From Mesorhizobium huakuii (GTDB taxonomy: Bacteria > Pseudomonadota > Alphaproteobacteria > Rhizobiales > Rhizobiaceae): a stretch of DNA of 64,000 bases. A program made the translations under genes and the position numbers. The notes under the pieces were generated by a model. The model ran no database searches. It was not told the DNA's origin and worked only from the letters and a program-made list of their open reading frames with translations. The stretch lies in NCBI RefSeq assembly GCF_030160235.1, contig NZ_BSNY01000030.1:186001-250000 (forward strand). Direction: 5' to 3'. Of the stretch, positions 6,942 to 15,325 are shown piece after piece (the stretch's first letter is position 1; the number at the start of each line of letters is the position of its first letter).

Positions 6942-8357
6942 ATGGCGACGACGGAACTGGAAGGGCCGGGACCTGACGGCTTGAGCGCACGCGCCACGCG
7001 AACGCTCAAGGCGGTGCCGCGCATCTGGAACCGGTTCTGGCGCCTCGTTTCGCTCTACATGCCCAAGCGCCTTTACGCGCGCTCGCTGATCATCGTCATC
7101 GCGCCGATGATCCTTCTGCAATCGGTGGTCGCTTTCGTCTTCATGGAGCGTCATTGGGCAACGGTGACGCAGCGCCTGTCGCAGGCCACCGTGCGCGACA
7201 TCGCCGCCATCATCGACCTGATCGAGACCTACCCGCACGACGCCGACTACGCCAACGTCATCCGCATCGCCCAGGACCGCATGCAGCTGAAGGTCGATCT
7301 GCTGCCCCCGGATCCCTTGCCGCCGCCCGGTCCAAAACCGTTCTTCTCGATCCTCGACGACGTTCTCTCGTCCGAGATCACCCGCCAGATCAACCGGCCG
7401 TTCTGGATCGACACGGTCGGCAATTCCAACATCGTCGAGGTGCGCGTCCAGCTCGAGAACAAGGTGCTGCGCGTCTTCGTGCGCCGCAGCCAGGCCTATG
7501 CCTCCAACACCCACATCTTCCTGATCTGGATGGTCGGCACCTCGCTGGTGCTCCTGATGATCGCCATCCCCTTCCTGCGCAACCAGATCCGGCCGATCCT
7601 GACGCTTGCCGAGGCCGCCGAAAGCTTCGGCAAGGGCCGGCCGATGCCGCGCGATTTTCGCCCGCGCGGTGCCGAGGAGGTTCGCCGCGCCGGCTTTGCC
7701 TTCATCCAGATGCGCGAACGCATCGAGCGCCAGATCGACCAGCGCACCGCCATGCTGACCGGCGTCAGCCATGATCTCAGGACCATCCTCACCCGCTTCA
7801 AGCTGCAATTGGCGCTGGCCGGCGGCAAGGCCGAGACCAAGGCGGCGCTCAACCAGGACATCGACGACATGCAGTCGATGCTGGAAGGCTATCTCGCCTT
7901 TGCCCGCGGCGAAGCCTTGGAGGACCCGGGACGTTTCGATCTCGAAGCCTATTTCCAGAAGCTCAGCGACGAGGCCGCCTTGCGCAAATGCAAGCTGTCG
8001 ACGACGCTTTCCGGCGATCCGACCGTGCATGTCAGGCCGAACGCCTTCGCGCGGCTGTTGTCCAACGTCATCGGCAATGCCTTCCGCTATGCCAAGACGG
8101 TGGAGGTCAGCGCCGATCACGGCCGTGGCTCGCTCGTGGTCACCGTCGACGACAATGGTCCCGGCATTCCGGCCGACAGGCGCGAGGACGTCTTCAAGCC
8201 CTTCGTGCGGCTCGACGAAGCCCGCAACCTCGATGCCAGCGGCACCGGGCTCGGCCTTTCGATCGCCCGCGACATCGCCCGCAGCCATGGCGGCGACATC
8301 ACCCTCGACGACAGCCCGCTCGGCGGCCTGCGCGCGGTGATCAAGGTTCCAGCCTAG
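6942..8357 (+). CDS. EnvZ-type sensor histidine kinase
   Basis: 471 residues. Two membrane segments (about 48-68 and 191-212) enclose a periplasmic sensor region of about 120 residues with a proline-rich patch (PPDPLPPPGPKP). A HAMP linker follows, then HisKA with His277 in VSHDLRTILTRFKLQL, the N box (Asn379), G1 box (DDNGPGIP, 403-410) and G2 box (GTGLGLS, 434-440), all intact. The divergent HDLRTILTRF around the phospho-His is typical of the EnvZ class. It is the likely partner of the regulator at 6075-6794. REP-like repeats on both sides may uncouple its expression from the upstream genes. Confidence 0.93.
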   Translation: MATTELEGPGPDGLSARATRTLKAVPRIWNRFWRLVSLYMPKRLYARSLIIVIAPMILLQSVVAFVFMERHWATVTQRLSQATVRDIAAIIDLIETYPHDADYANVIRIAQDRMQLKVDLLPPDPLPPPGPKPFFSILDDVLSSEITRQINRPFWIDTVGNSNIVEVRVQLENKVLRVFVRRSQAYASNTHIFLIWMVGTSLVLLMIAIPFLRNQIRPILTLAEAAESFGKGRPMPRDFRPRGAEEVRRAGFAFIQMRERIERQIDQRTAMLTGVSHDLRTILTRFKLQLALAGGKAETKAALNQDIDDMQSMLEGYLAFARGEALEDPGRFDLEAYFQKLSDEAALRKCKLSTTLSGDPTVHVRPNAFARLLSNVIGNAFRYAKTVEVSADHGRGSLVVTVDDNGPGIPADRREDVFKPFVRLDEARNLDASGTGLGLSIARDIARSHGGDITLDDSPLGGLRAVIKVPA

Positions 8358-8362
8358 GCGGA

Positions 8363-8407
8363 GCATGATCCCGAAAAGTGGAAACCGGTTTTCGGATAAG
8401 ATCATGC
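8363..8407. repeat. 45-bp REP-like palindrome, copy 2
   Basis: Same element as 6816-6860 in the same orientation: GCATGATCCCGAAAAGTGG, a short centre, then TTTTCGGATAAGATCATGC. It begins 6 nt after the kinase stop codon. Confidence 0.85.
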
Positions 8408-8460
8408 TCCCGGAAGGACTGCTTCATCCGCCCGTCATGAAATCATGGTGAAGAGCGCGC

Positions 8461-8625
8461 ATGAAACGCGCGACATCACTTGATTCGACCTTGCCGCCCC
8501 ACTTCGATCCCGTGCCCGCCCGGGTGCGCTGGAGCGAAGCGCGGGCCGCCGGCTGGTCGCCGTTGCGGCATCGTCTCAAGGCAACCGTCGACCTTTCCAG
8601 CAAAGGGCCGCCATGCGCATATTGA
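8461..8625 (+). CDS. Possible 54-residue ORF overlapping the glycosyltransferase start
   Basis: Starts with ATG at 8461 and ends 13 nt inside the downstream glycosyltransferase gene. The sequence (MKRATSLDSTLPPHFDPVPA...) is Pro/Arg/Ala-rich with a WSEARAAGWSP segment; no family recognised. The ribosome-binding site is weak (AAGAG). The overlap would suit translational coupling, but it may equally be non-coding leader or the remnant of a longer gene. Confidence 0.25.
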   Translation: MKRATSLDSTLPPHFDPVPARVRWSEARAAGWSPLRHRLKATVDLSSKGPPCAY

Positions 8626-9635
8626 TGGTCACCGACGCCTGGCGCCCGCAGGTCAACGGCGTCGTCCACACGCTGGAGCGGCTCACCGAAACGCTGAAAT
8701 CCTTCGACGTCGCGGTGGATTTCCTGACACCCAACATCTTTCGCACGCTGCCCCTGCCGACCTACCCCGACATCCGCCTGGCGCTGACCACCCCAGGCCA
8801 TGTCGCGCGCCTGATCGACGCCTACAAGGCCGACCATATCCACATCGTCACCGAAGGGCCGCTGGGCATCATGGCGCGGCGCTATTGCCGCAATGCCGGC
8901 CGGCCGTTCACCACCAGCTATCACACGCGCTTTCCCGAATATCTCAGCGCCCGCCTGCCGGTACCGGAAAGCTGGGCCTATCGCTGGCTGCGCGACTTCC
9001 ACAATTCCGGCCAGGGCACGCTGGTCGCCACCCAGTCGCTCGCCGACGACCTTGCGGCGCGCGGCTTCAACAAGCTGAGGCCGTGGACGCGCGGCGTCGA
9101 CACCGAGCATTTCCGCCCGGACAAGCGCAAGGACCTCGGCTTCCCCGGTCCGGTCTTCCTCTGCGTCGGCCGCGTCGCCATCGAGAAGAACCTCTCCGCC
9201 TTCCTCGACCTCGACCTGCCCGGCAGCAAGGTGATCGTCGGCGAAGGTCCGGAGCTAGCCAAGCTGAGGGCGAAATATCCCAACGCGCATTTCCTCGGTC
9301 ACCGTCCCAATGACGAGCTGGCCGAGATCTACGCCTCGGCCGATGTCTTCGTCTTCCCCAGCCGCACCGACACCTTCGGCAACGTCATCATCGAGGCGCT
9401 GGCCAGCGGCACGCCGGTCGCCGCCTATCCGGTGACCGGGCCGATCGACATCGTCGGCGATGGTTTTGGCGGCGCGGTCTCCAACGATCTGCGCGAAGCC
9501 GCGCTCGCCGCCCTCAAGGTCGACCGCGCCGAGGCCAGAGATCGCGCGATGCGCTATAGCTGGAAAGCCTGTGCGGAAATGTTCCTCGACACGGTCGAGG
9601 AAGCACTCGGCAGGACGCGCAAGCTGGCGGCCTGA
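8613..9635 (+). CDS. GT4-family glycosyltransferase (glycolipid synthase-like)
   Basis: 340 residues with a GT-B fold. N-terminal domain MRILMVTDAWRPQVNGVV with the glycine-turn, then HIHIVTEGPLG and TTSYHTRFPEY; C-terminal domain starts near FLCVGRVAIEKNLSAFL (KN phosphate contact) and carries the retaining E-x7-E type segment FPSRTDTFGNVIIEAL. The family includes alpha-mannosyltransferases and the rhizobial glycosyltransferases that put hexose or glucuronate on diacylglycerol. The donor sugar cannot be read from sequence; membrane glycolipid synthesis is an inference. The start lacks a strong Shine-Dalgarno, which fits coupling to the upstream short frame. Confidence 0.87.
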   Translation: MRILMVTDAWRPQVNGVVHTLERLTETLKSFDVAVDFLTPNIFRTLPLPTYPDIRLALTTPGHVARLIDAYKADHIHIVTEGPLGIMARRYCRNAGRPFTTSYHTRFPEYLSARLPVPESWAYRWLRDFHNSGQGTLVATQSLADDLAARGFNKLRPWTRGVDTEHFRPDKRKDLGFPGPVFLCVGRVAIEKNLSAFLDLDLPGSKVIVGEGPELAKLRAKYPNAHFLGHRPNDELAEIYASADVFVFPSRTDTFGNVIIEALASGTPVAAYPVTGPIDIVGDGFGGAVSNDLREAALAALKVDRAEARDRAMRYSWKACAEMFLDTVEEALGRTRKLAA

Positions 9636-9644
9636 CCCTCCCTT

Positions 9645-9722
9645 CGTCATCCACGGGCGGAGCGTCGGCGAAGCCGGCGCGCAGACCCCCGAGGATCGCC
9701 CGCTCCGCCCGTGGATGACGAC
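9645..9722. repeat. Inverted repeat with 21-bp perfect arms
   Basis: Arms 9645-9665 (core GTCATCCACGGGCGGAGCG) and 9702-9722 are perfect complements around a 36-nt centre that contains GGCGAAGCC. It fills the gap between the converging glycosyltransferase and csaA genes and resembles a dispersed Mesorhizobium palindrome. It could act as a transcription barrier for both strands. Confidence 0.85.
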
Positions 9723-9763
9723 AGCGGGTAATGCGCGACGACCGCAACTATCGGCGGCGAACC

Positions 9764-10123
9764 CTAGAACAGCCGCCCGCCGTCCGGCACCTTGCGCTCG
9801 ATGGCGCCCAACACGACGGCGCCCTCCTCGTCGGGAAAGCCGAGCGTCAGCACTTCCGACATGAACGGCCCGATCTGGCGGGGCGGGAAATTCACCACCG
9901 CGAACACCTGCCGGCCTACCAGAGTCTCCGGCGTATAATATTTGGTGATCTGCGCCGACGATTTCTTGATGCCGATGTCGGGTCCGAAATCGATCCTCAG
10001 CTTGAAGGCAGGCTTGCGCGCCTGTGGAAACGGTTCCGCCTCGACGATGGTGCCGGCACGGATGTCGACACGATCAAAATCGGCAAAACTGATCTCTGGC
10101 TTACGCTCTTTGCTTGCACTCAT
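9764..10123 (-). CDS. csaA: tRNA-binding protein, CsaA type
   Basis: 119 residues, close to the usual 110 of CsaA. Start at MSASKERK with AGGA upstream. The EMAP/tRNA-bind OB fold is evident: [59 protein letters not shown] and [14 protein letters not shown]. CsaA homodimers bind tRNA and have been linked to protein export as chaperones. It lies 11 nt downstream of the ybjN-type gene, so the two are probably co-transcribed. Confidence 0.92.
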   Translation of the reverse strand: MSASKERKPEISFADFDRVDIRAGTIVEAEPFPQARKPAFKLRIDFGPDIGIKKSSAQITKYYTPETLVGRQVFAVVNFPPRQIGPFMSEVLTLGFPDEEGAVVLGAIERKVPDGGRLF

Positions 10124-10134
10124 GCGCGTCCTGC

Positions 10135-10635
10135 TCAGGCGTTGCCGTAGGTCTCGAACAGCACGCCGGCCAGTGCGTCCTTGGCCGAGGTTCCCGACCA
10201 GACGACGAACTGGAAGGCCTGGAAATAGCATTCGCAGGCTTCCAGCGCCGACGACAGAAGCACCTCCACCTGCTGGCTCGACGGCTCGACCCCGCCGGCC
10301 AAAAGCAGCGACTGGCGGAACATGATCGCGCCTTCCTGCTCCCAGAGGTCGAAATGCCCGAACAGCATCTGTTCGTTGATCAGCGACAACAGCCGCATCA
10401 CTTCCAGCGCGCGGGTCTCCGGCACCTTGATGTCGAAGGCGCAGGCCAGATGCAGCGCCTCGAAATCCTCCATCCAGGAGAAGGAGACGTGATAGTCGGT
10501 CCAGCTGCCTGCGACCGAGATCGAAATTTCATCGTCGCCGGCCCGTTCGAAGGACCAGTCATTGTTGTGGGCCACCTGCTCGATAACATCCACCGGATGG
10601 ATTTCGCGGGAGAATTCGAGTTCGAGAAGTTCCAT
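10135..10635 (-). CDS. YbjN domain protein
   Basis: 166 residues; AGGAAG lies upstream of the chosen ATG. The YbjN/type III secretion chaperone-like fold is suggested by [50 protein letters not shown] and [28 protein letters not shown]. In E. coli, YbjN modulates motility and stress responses, but the alphaproteobacterial members are uncharacterised. First gene of a probable two-gene unit with csaA. Confidence 0.85.
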   Translation of the reverse strand: MELLELEFSREIHPVDVIEQVAHNNDWSFERAGDDEISISVAGSWTDYHVSFSWMEDFEALHLACAFDIKVPETRALEVMRLLSLINEQMLFGHFDLWEQEGAIMFRQSLLLAGGVEPSSQQVEVLLSSALEACECYFQAFQFVVWSGTSAKDALAGVLFETYGNA

Positions 10636-10979
10636 GGAATGCTTCCTGTCGTTCTGAGGAGCGCCGCCACACGCTCCGCGGGAGGGCACACACAACGAAC
10701 AATCTGATCTAGAACTCGGACGGCCAAGACTTACTTCGCGCTGAAGACTACTTCTCGACGCAAAGACCCCAGACCGGACCCCACCGCCCGGTCGCATGAC
10801 CCTGCTCCGAATCATGCAACAAATTCAGTCTATTGATCGGGAGTCGCGTGAACAGCCCAATTTTTCGCACTGCGTCATTCGCATGTGGAAAGGCGCTGTC
10901 ACAAAGATTCATGCAATGCCGTTAAGCGATTCACGGCAAAGCGATTTTCAGGATCGCACTATGTGGAAAAGTTTAACGA
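10636..10979. other. Intergenic region without recognisable gene
   Basis: 344 bases between the ybjN-type start and the end of the ubiK-like gene. It contains the ybjN upstream region. Toward 10850-10980 it is more AT-rich than its surroundings and has short direct echoes (GCGATT at about 10927 and 10941). No promoter, tRNA or strong hairpin could be defended. Confidence 0.5.
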
Positions 10980-11282
10980 TTATTTTTTTGCACGGGGCTT
11001 CGCCGCCGCCGCTGGTGCGGCATCACCGGCGAGTTCGGCGAGCTTCGCCTCGAGCGCTTCGATGCGGGCGGCAAGCCTGGCATTCTCGTCCCGGGCCTTG
11101 GCGGCCATCTCGCGCGCGGCCTCGAATTCCTCGCGCTGCACCACGTCCATCGAATTGAGGATACGCTCCGCCTGCCCCTTGAAGGCGGTCTCAACCTCGC
11201 GCCGGACACCCTGCGCGGCACCCGCGGCATCGGTCATCAGCTTGGCGAATTCATCGAGAATGCGGTTCGGTCCGGTCGACAT
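10980..11282 (-). CDS. UbiK/BMFP-type accessory protein
   Basis: 100 residues from MSTGPNRI, with GAGGA upstream. The N-terminal amphipathic helix (RILDEFAKLMTDAAGAAQGVRREVE) is followed by a heptad-rich coiled coil (about 40-85) and an Ala/Lys tail (AAAAKPRAKK). This matches the BMFP/UbiK family, trimeric coiled-coil proteins that help assemble the ubiquinone-synthesis complex on membranes. Function assigned by architecture. Confidence 0.82.
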   Translation of the reverse strand: MSTGPNRILDEFAKLMTDAAGAAQGVRREVETAFKGQAERILNSMDVVQREEFEAAREMAAKARDENARLAARIEALEAKLAELAGDAAPAAAAKPRAKK

Positions 11283-11396
11283 GGCAAATCCTCGCTTTGC
11301 TCGAAATGACGTAGTGGCGCGGGGCGAGGAATGCAAGAACGTTGAGGGCTGCTGCGGCATCAAGTCGAACCCTCCAAAATCACTGGCAAGCCGGAT

Positions 11397-11411
11397 TAAT
11401 AACTATTATTA
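11397..11411. promoter_or_regulatory. Palindromic operator of the parDE operon
   Basis: TAATAA-CTA-TTATTA, a perfect palindrome with 6-nt arms in a locally AT-rich patch, 28 nt before the antitoxin start and overlapping the probable -10 region. ParD antitoxins repress their own promoter through such sites; assignment is inferred. Confidence 0.5.
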
Positions 11412-11439
11412 TTCAAGAGTGTTTTGTAGGAGTGCCGCC

Positions 11440-11700
11440 ATGGCCATCAGCGCAGACTTGGGAGCCCGCCTCGAAGATATCGTCAACCAGCTCGTCAACA
11501 CCGGACGCTACAATTCAAAGAGCGAAGTACTGCGTGAGGGTGTTCGCCTCGTCGAAGAACGGGAAAAGCGTCTCGCCGCGCTCGATGCAGCCCTCGCCAA
11601 AGGCATTGCGGATGCCGACGCAGGCAGGGTCAAGGCTGGCGACGAGGTGCTGGACAGACTTGAAGCCAAATACAAGGCGATGGCAGAGAAGACCAGGTGA
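11440..11700 (+). CDS. parD: ParD-type antitoxin (type II toxin-antitoxin)
   Basis: 86 residues; TAGGAG is well placed before the ATG. The N-terminus MAISADLGARLEDIVNQLVNTGRYNSKSEVLREGVRLVEERE is a typical ParD/CopG ribbon-helix-helix dimer, followed by a C-terminal helical toxin-binding arm rich in Lys and Ala. It overlaps parE by four bases (GTGA). It neutralises ParE and represses the operon. Confidence 0.93.
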   Translation: MAISADLGARLEDIVNQLVNTGRYNSKSEVLREGVRLVEEREKRLAALDAALAKGIADADAGRVKAGDEVLDRLEAKYKAMAEKTR

Positions 11701-11999
11701 GGAAGCTGGTCTTCACAGACCAGGCCGAGGCAGACCTTGAAGCCATTGGCGACTACATCGCGTTCGACAGCCCATTTCGGGCCGTCACGTTCATTCAGGA
11801 GTTGCGCCGCGATTGTCTGGATTTACGCTCCATGCCGGAGCGGTATCCACTCTTTGAGCGGCCTCGATCTCCGGGTATCCGCCGGCGCGTTCACGGCAAT
11901 TATCTGATTTTCTATCGCGTTAGCGCCGACGCCGTGGAGGTACTACACATATTACACGATGCGATGGACCTAAGGACGATCTTGTTTCCCGAGAATTGA
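11697..11999 (+). CDS. parE: ParE/RelE-superfamily toxin
   Basis: 100 residues starting with GTG inside the parD stop. ParE features: VFTDQAEADLEAIGDYIA, then ELRRDCLDLRSMPERYPLFERPRSPGIRRRVHGNYLIFYRV and the final strand VEVLHILHDAMDLRTI. ParE toxins inhibit DNA gyrase. The frame is intact, so the pair may be functional. Its low-GC upstream patch differs from neighbours and hints at acquisition. Confidence 0.93.
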   Translation: MRKLVFTDQAEADLEAIGDYIAFDSPFRAVTFIQELRRDCLDLRSMPERYPLFERPRSPGIRRRVHGNYLIFYRVSADAVEVLHILHDAMDLRTILFPEN

Positions 12000-12101
12000 C
12001 GACATGACCGCGCCCTATACGAAGTGGCGCCAAGTCGCATATTGTGGCGTTTTCCTCGCGACCGGCGTCAAGCATGAGTCGCCTCCAGTCAGGGTCCCCC
12101 A

Positions 12102-12335
12102 ATGGCAATGCCCCCGCGCCGACCGACAAATCCGTTCGCGGCCGCCGAAGCGGCCTTCAAGCCGGTTAAGAAGCCGGCAGCGCCCGTTCGCGAACCCTCG
12201 GCCACGCCGAATGTCCGCGAGCTTGTCTCGATCCGGATCGACCGGGCCGTGCTCGACCATTTCCAGGAAGACGGTCCAGGCTGGCAGGACAGGATCAACG
12301 ACGCATTGCGGCAGTGGCTGGCCGCCAAGGGGTGA
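12102..12335 (+). CDS. BrnA-like antitoxin (DUF4415), orphan
   Basis: 77 residues. A proline-rich N-terminus precedes a BrnA-type ribbon-helix-helix: NVRELVSIRIDRAVLDHFQEDGPGWQDRINDALRQWL. The order W-Q-D-R-I-N-x-A-L-R is the family hallmark. Its usual partner, the BrnT ribonuclease toxin normally encoded just upstream, is absent; the gene upstream is parE. It may be a solitary regulator, an antidote to a toxin elsewhere, or a remnant. The ribosome-binding site is weak. Confidence 0.75.
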   Translation: MAMPPRRPTNPFAAAEAAFKPVKKPAAPVREPSATPNVRELVSIRIDRAVLDHFQEDGPGWQDRINDALRQWLAAKG

Positions 12336-12468
12336 GTTGACCACGCGCGACGCGATGGCTCGCAACGGGATCCGTCCCAGCACTTGACGGCAACCACCTT
12401 GCCTTGACCCTGCCAAAACCCTGCCGCATGGTCCGCGCCCGAACGCGACCGCAACCGAGAGCTCCCCG

Positions 12469-13329
12469 TTGAACGAATATTTCCTGCTGCCGCTGGCCTC
12501 GTTGCCCTTCCCCAACATCAACCCGATCCTCATCCAGATCGGGCCGCTGGCGGTACACTGGTACGGCGTCGGCTACATCGTCGGCATCCTGTTTGCCTGG
12601 TGGTACGCCAAGCGGCTCGCCGCCAACCCGAAACTGTGGCCCGACGGCATCCTGCCGATGAAGCCGGAGGACCTCGACGATTTCATCGTCTGGGCGGCCA
12701 TCGGCGTCGTGCTCGGCGGCCGCACCGGTTATGTGCTTTTCTATGACTTGCCGCGCTACATCGCGCATCCGCTCGACATCTTCGCCGTCTGGCAAGGCGG
12801 CATGTCGTTCCATGGCGGCCTGCTCGGCGTCATCCTCGCCATGACGCTGTTTTCCATCAAGCGCGGCATCCGCACCTGGTCGCTGTTCGACGTCGTGGCC
12901 GCCGGCGTGCCGGTTGGGCTTGGCCTGGTGCGCATCGCCAACTTCATCAATTCCGAGCTTTGGGGCCGGCCGACCGACGTGCCCTGGGCGATCGAATTCC
13001 CCAATGGCGGACCGTTCACCCGCCATCCGAGCCAGCTCTACGAAGCCCTGCTCGAAGGCCTGGTGCTGTTTGTCGTGCTGCGCATCCTCACCCATTCGCG
13101 CCTCAAGCTGAAGACGCCGCGCTTCGTCGGCGGCGCCTTCATCTGCGGCTACGGCCTGTCGCGCATCTTCGTCGAGTTCTTCCGTGAACCCGACCAGCAG
13201 CTCGGCTACCTCCTCGGCACCAACTGGCTGACCATGGGCATGATCCTGTCGACGCCAATGGTGCTGGCCGGCATCTGGGCGATGGCGACCGCCAAGCCGG
13301 CGACGCAGTCACAGCCGCAGGCGACATGA
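12469..13329 (+). CDS. lgt: Prolipoprotein diacylglyceryl transferase
   Basis: 286 residues starting at TTG; no ATG is in frame nearby. Integral membrane enzyme with about seven helices. Signature residues: His115 in MSFHGGLLG, Arg155 and Asn158 in [19 protein letters not shown], and [13 protein letters not shown] near residue 190. It transfers diacylglycerol from phosphatidylglycerol to the lipobox cysteine of prolipoproteins, the first step of lipoprotein maturation, acting on clients such as the lipoproteins at 694 and 16520. It overlaps the next gene by ATGA. Confidence 0.95.
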   Translation: MNEYFLLPLASLPFPNINPILIQIGPLAVHWYGVGYIVGILFAWWYAKRLAANPKLWPDGILPMKPEDLDDFIVWAAIGVVLGGRTGYVLFYDLPRYIAHPLDIFAVWQGGMSFHGGLLGVILAMTLFSIKRGIRTWSLFDVVAAGVPVGLGLVRIANFINSELWGRPTDVPWAIEFPNGGPFTRHPSQLYEALLEGLVLFVVLRILTHSRLKLKTPRFVGGAFICGYGLSRIFVEFFREPDQQLGYLLGTNWLTMGMILSTPMVLAGIWAMATAKPATQSQPQAT

Positions 13330-14414
13330 CGCGGCTGAAGACCCGCGTCGTCGACCTGATCGAGGCGCTCGGCCCCCTTCCCGTCAACGAATACATGGCG
13401 ATGTGCCTGTTCGACCCCGCGGACGGCTACTACACCACACGCGAGCCCTTCGGCGCCGCCGGCGACTTCGTCACCGCGCCGGAGATCAGCCAGATGTTCG
13501 GCGAACTCGTCGCCGTCTGGCTCTACCAGGCTTGGACAGCGATTGGCCGGCCGATGCCGGTCACCATCGCCGAGATCGGCCCTGGCCGCGGCACGCTGAT
13601 GAAGGACATGCTGCGCACGCTGTCGCGGCTGGATCCTACCCTGGCCAATGGCGCGGCCTTCGCCATGATCGAGACCAGCCCGCGCCTGACTGAAATCCAG
13701 AAGCAGACGCTTGGCGCGACGCCATTCGCGATAGGCTGGCACGAGACCATCGAGACACTGCCTGATCAGCCGCTGCTCATCGTCGGCAACGAATTGTTCG
13801 ACGCCGTGCCGGTCCGCCAGTTCGTCCGCGCCGGCACGGGCTGGCGCGAGCGCGTGGTCGGCCTCGACGACGAGGACACCCTTTGTTTCTTCGCCGGCGC
13901 CGGCTCGGTCGACTCGACGCTGCTGCCCCTCGACGCCGCTGAAGCGCCGCAAGGCGCGATCGTCGAAGTAGCACCGGCCCGCACCGCCCTGATGGCCGCC
14001 ATTGCCGGGCGCATTGCCCGAAACGGCGGCGCCGGGCTGTTTCTCGACTATGGCCATCTGCAGCCGGGGGTCGGCGACACGCTGCAGGCCTTGCGCCGGC
14101 ACAATCACGAAGATGTGCTGGCCAATCCCGGCGAGGCCGATCTCACCTCGCATGTCGATTTCGCCGCCCTTGCCGCAACGGTGCGCGCCCACGGTCTCGA
14201 CGCCCATCTGTCGACGCAAGGCAATTTCCTGCTCGGCATGGGCATTCTCGAGCGCGCCGGCCGGCTTGGCGCCGATGCCGGCCAGGCGACCCGCGACAAG
14301 ATATCAGGCGATGTCGAGCGTCTTGCTGGCCCGCAGGCCATGGGCGACCTGTTCAAGGTGCTTGCCGTCCTGCCGCGCGGCGTGCCGATCCGGCCCTTTG
14401 CGACGGCGGATTGA
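13326..14414 (+). CDS. MidA/NDUFAF7-type SAM-dependent methyltransferase (DUF185)
   Basis: 362 residues. Family motifs: [23 protein letters not shown] near the N-terminus, [19 protein letters not shown], the SAM loop [32 protein letters not shown] and the SHVDFAALA segment. The mitochondrial homologue methylates an arginine of a complex I subunit; in bacteria a role in NADH dehydrogenase assembly is inferred. ATGA overlap with lgt indicates translational coupling. Confidence 0.92.
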   Translation: MTRLKTRVVDLIEALGPLPVNEYMAMCLFDPADGYYTTREPFGAAGDFVTAPEISQMFGELVAVWLYQAWTAIGRPMPVTIAEIGPGRGTLMKDMLRTLSRLDPTLANGAAFAMIETSPRLTEIQKQTLGATPFAIGWHETIETLPDQPLLIVGNELFDAVPVRQFVRAGTGWRERVVGLDDEDTLCFFAGAGSVDSTLLPLDAAEAPQGAIVEVAPARTALMAAIAGRIARNGGAGLFLDYGHLQPGVGDTLQALRRHNHEDVLANPGEADLTSHVDFAALAATVRAHGLDAHLSTQGNFLLGMGILERAGRLGADAGQATRDKISGDVERLAGPQAMGDLFKVLAVLPRGVPIRPFATAD

Positions 14415-14530
14415 CTTTTCACCGCTGCCTCTCCCAATCTCGCGTCCGGTAAAAGAGCGGCCGAACCGCCGGCCACCTCGCTTCCGGACTTTTTCTTGAC
14501 GAAACCGCCCACACGGACAACAACGCCCGC

Positions 14531-15325
14531 ATGCTGAATCAGACCAAACCGGATCCCGTTCGGTCGCCGCTGCTGGACAAGGCGCAGGCACAAGGCATCC
14601 GCCACGGCTATTTCACCCGCACGGGCGGCGTCTCGACGGGCATCTATGAGGGCCTTAACATCGGCACCGGGTCGGATGACGACAAGGCGCTGGTGGCCGA
14701 GAATCGCGCCCGTGTCGCCGCCTGGATGGGCGTGCCGGCGAACCATCTGCTGACTGCCTGGCAGGTCCATTCGCCCGACGTCATTGTCGTCAGGGAACCC
14801 TTTGCCGGCGAACGGCCCAAGGCCGATGCTATCGTCACCGACCGCCCAGGCATCGCCATCGGCGCCTCGACTGCCGACTGCGGCCCGGTGCTGTTTGCCG
14901 ATTCCGGCGCGCGCATCATCGGCGCGGCGCATGCCGGCTGGAAAGGCGCTTTTACGGGCGTGCTGGAGAACACCGTTGCCGCCATGGAAAGCCTGGGCGC
15001 CCGGCGCGAAAACATCGTCGCCGTGCTCGGCCCCTCGATCGGCCCCGCCAATTACGAGGTCGGGCCGGAATTCGTCGCCCGCTTCGTCGAGGCCGACGCG
15101 GAGAACATCGGCTATTTCTCGCCCTCCGCCACATCAGGCCATGCCATGTTCGACCTCAACCGTTACACGGTCGACCGGCTCATCAGGGCCGGCGTGACCG
15201 CCGAGGGCCTCGGCCGCTGCACCTATGCCGAGGAAGATTTGTTTTACTCCTACCGGCGCACCACGCACCGCAAGGAACCCGATTACGGCCGGCAGGTTTC
15301 GGCCATCGTTTTGGAGAGTGAATAA
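14531..15325 (+). CDS. pgeF: Peptidoglycan editing factor PgeF (YfiH, laccase-domain protein)
   Basis: 264 residues, usual length. The metal triad is His80 (WQVHS), Cys117 (STADCGPVLF) and His134 (AAHAGWKG), plus GRCTYAEEDLFYSYRR near the C-terminus. PgeF removes L-serine wrongly incorporated into peptidoglycan precursors; related enzymes are purine nucleoside phosphorylases. It shares one base with the next gene (TAATG). Clustering with lgt fits an envelope-related unit. Confidence 0.93.
   Translation: MLNQTKPDPVRSPLLDKAQAQGIRHGYFTRTGGVSTGIYEGLNIGTGSDDDKALVAENRARVAAWMGVPANHLLTAWQVHSPDVIVVREPFAGERPKADAIVTDRPGIAIGASTADCGPVLFADSGARIIGAAHAGWKGAFTGVLENTVAAMESLGARRENIVAVLGPSIGPANYEVGPEFVARFVEADAENIGYFSPSATSGHAMFDLNRYTVDRLIRAGVTAEGLGRCTYAEEDLFYSYRRTTHRKEPDYGRQVSAIVLESE

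Noticed and set aside
6873-8405. 510-codon minus-strand open frame
   Set aside because: Antisense to the histidine kinase with all H, N and G boxes; no ribosome-binding site.
10796-11158. Plus-strand frame beginning MTLLRIMQQ
   Set aside because: It runs antisense into the ubiK-like gene, changes to Arg/Pro-rich sequence and has no ribosome-binding site.
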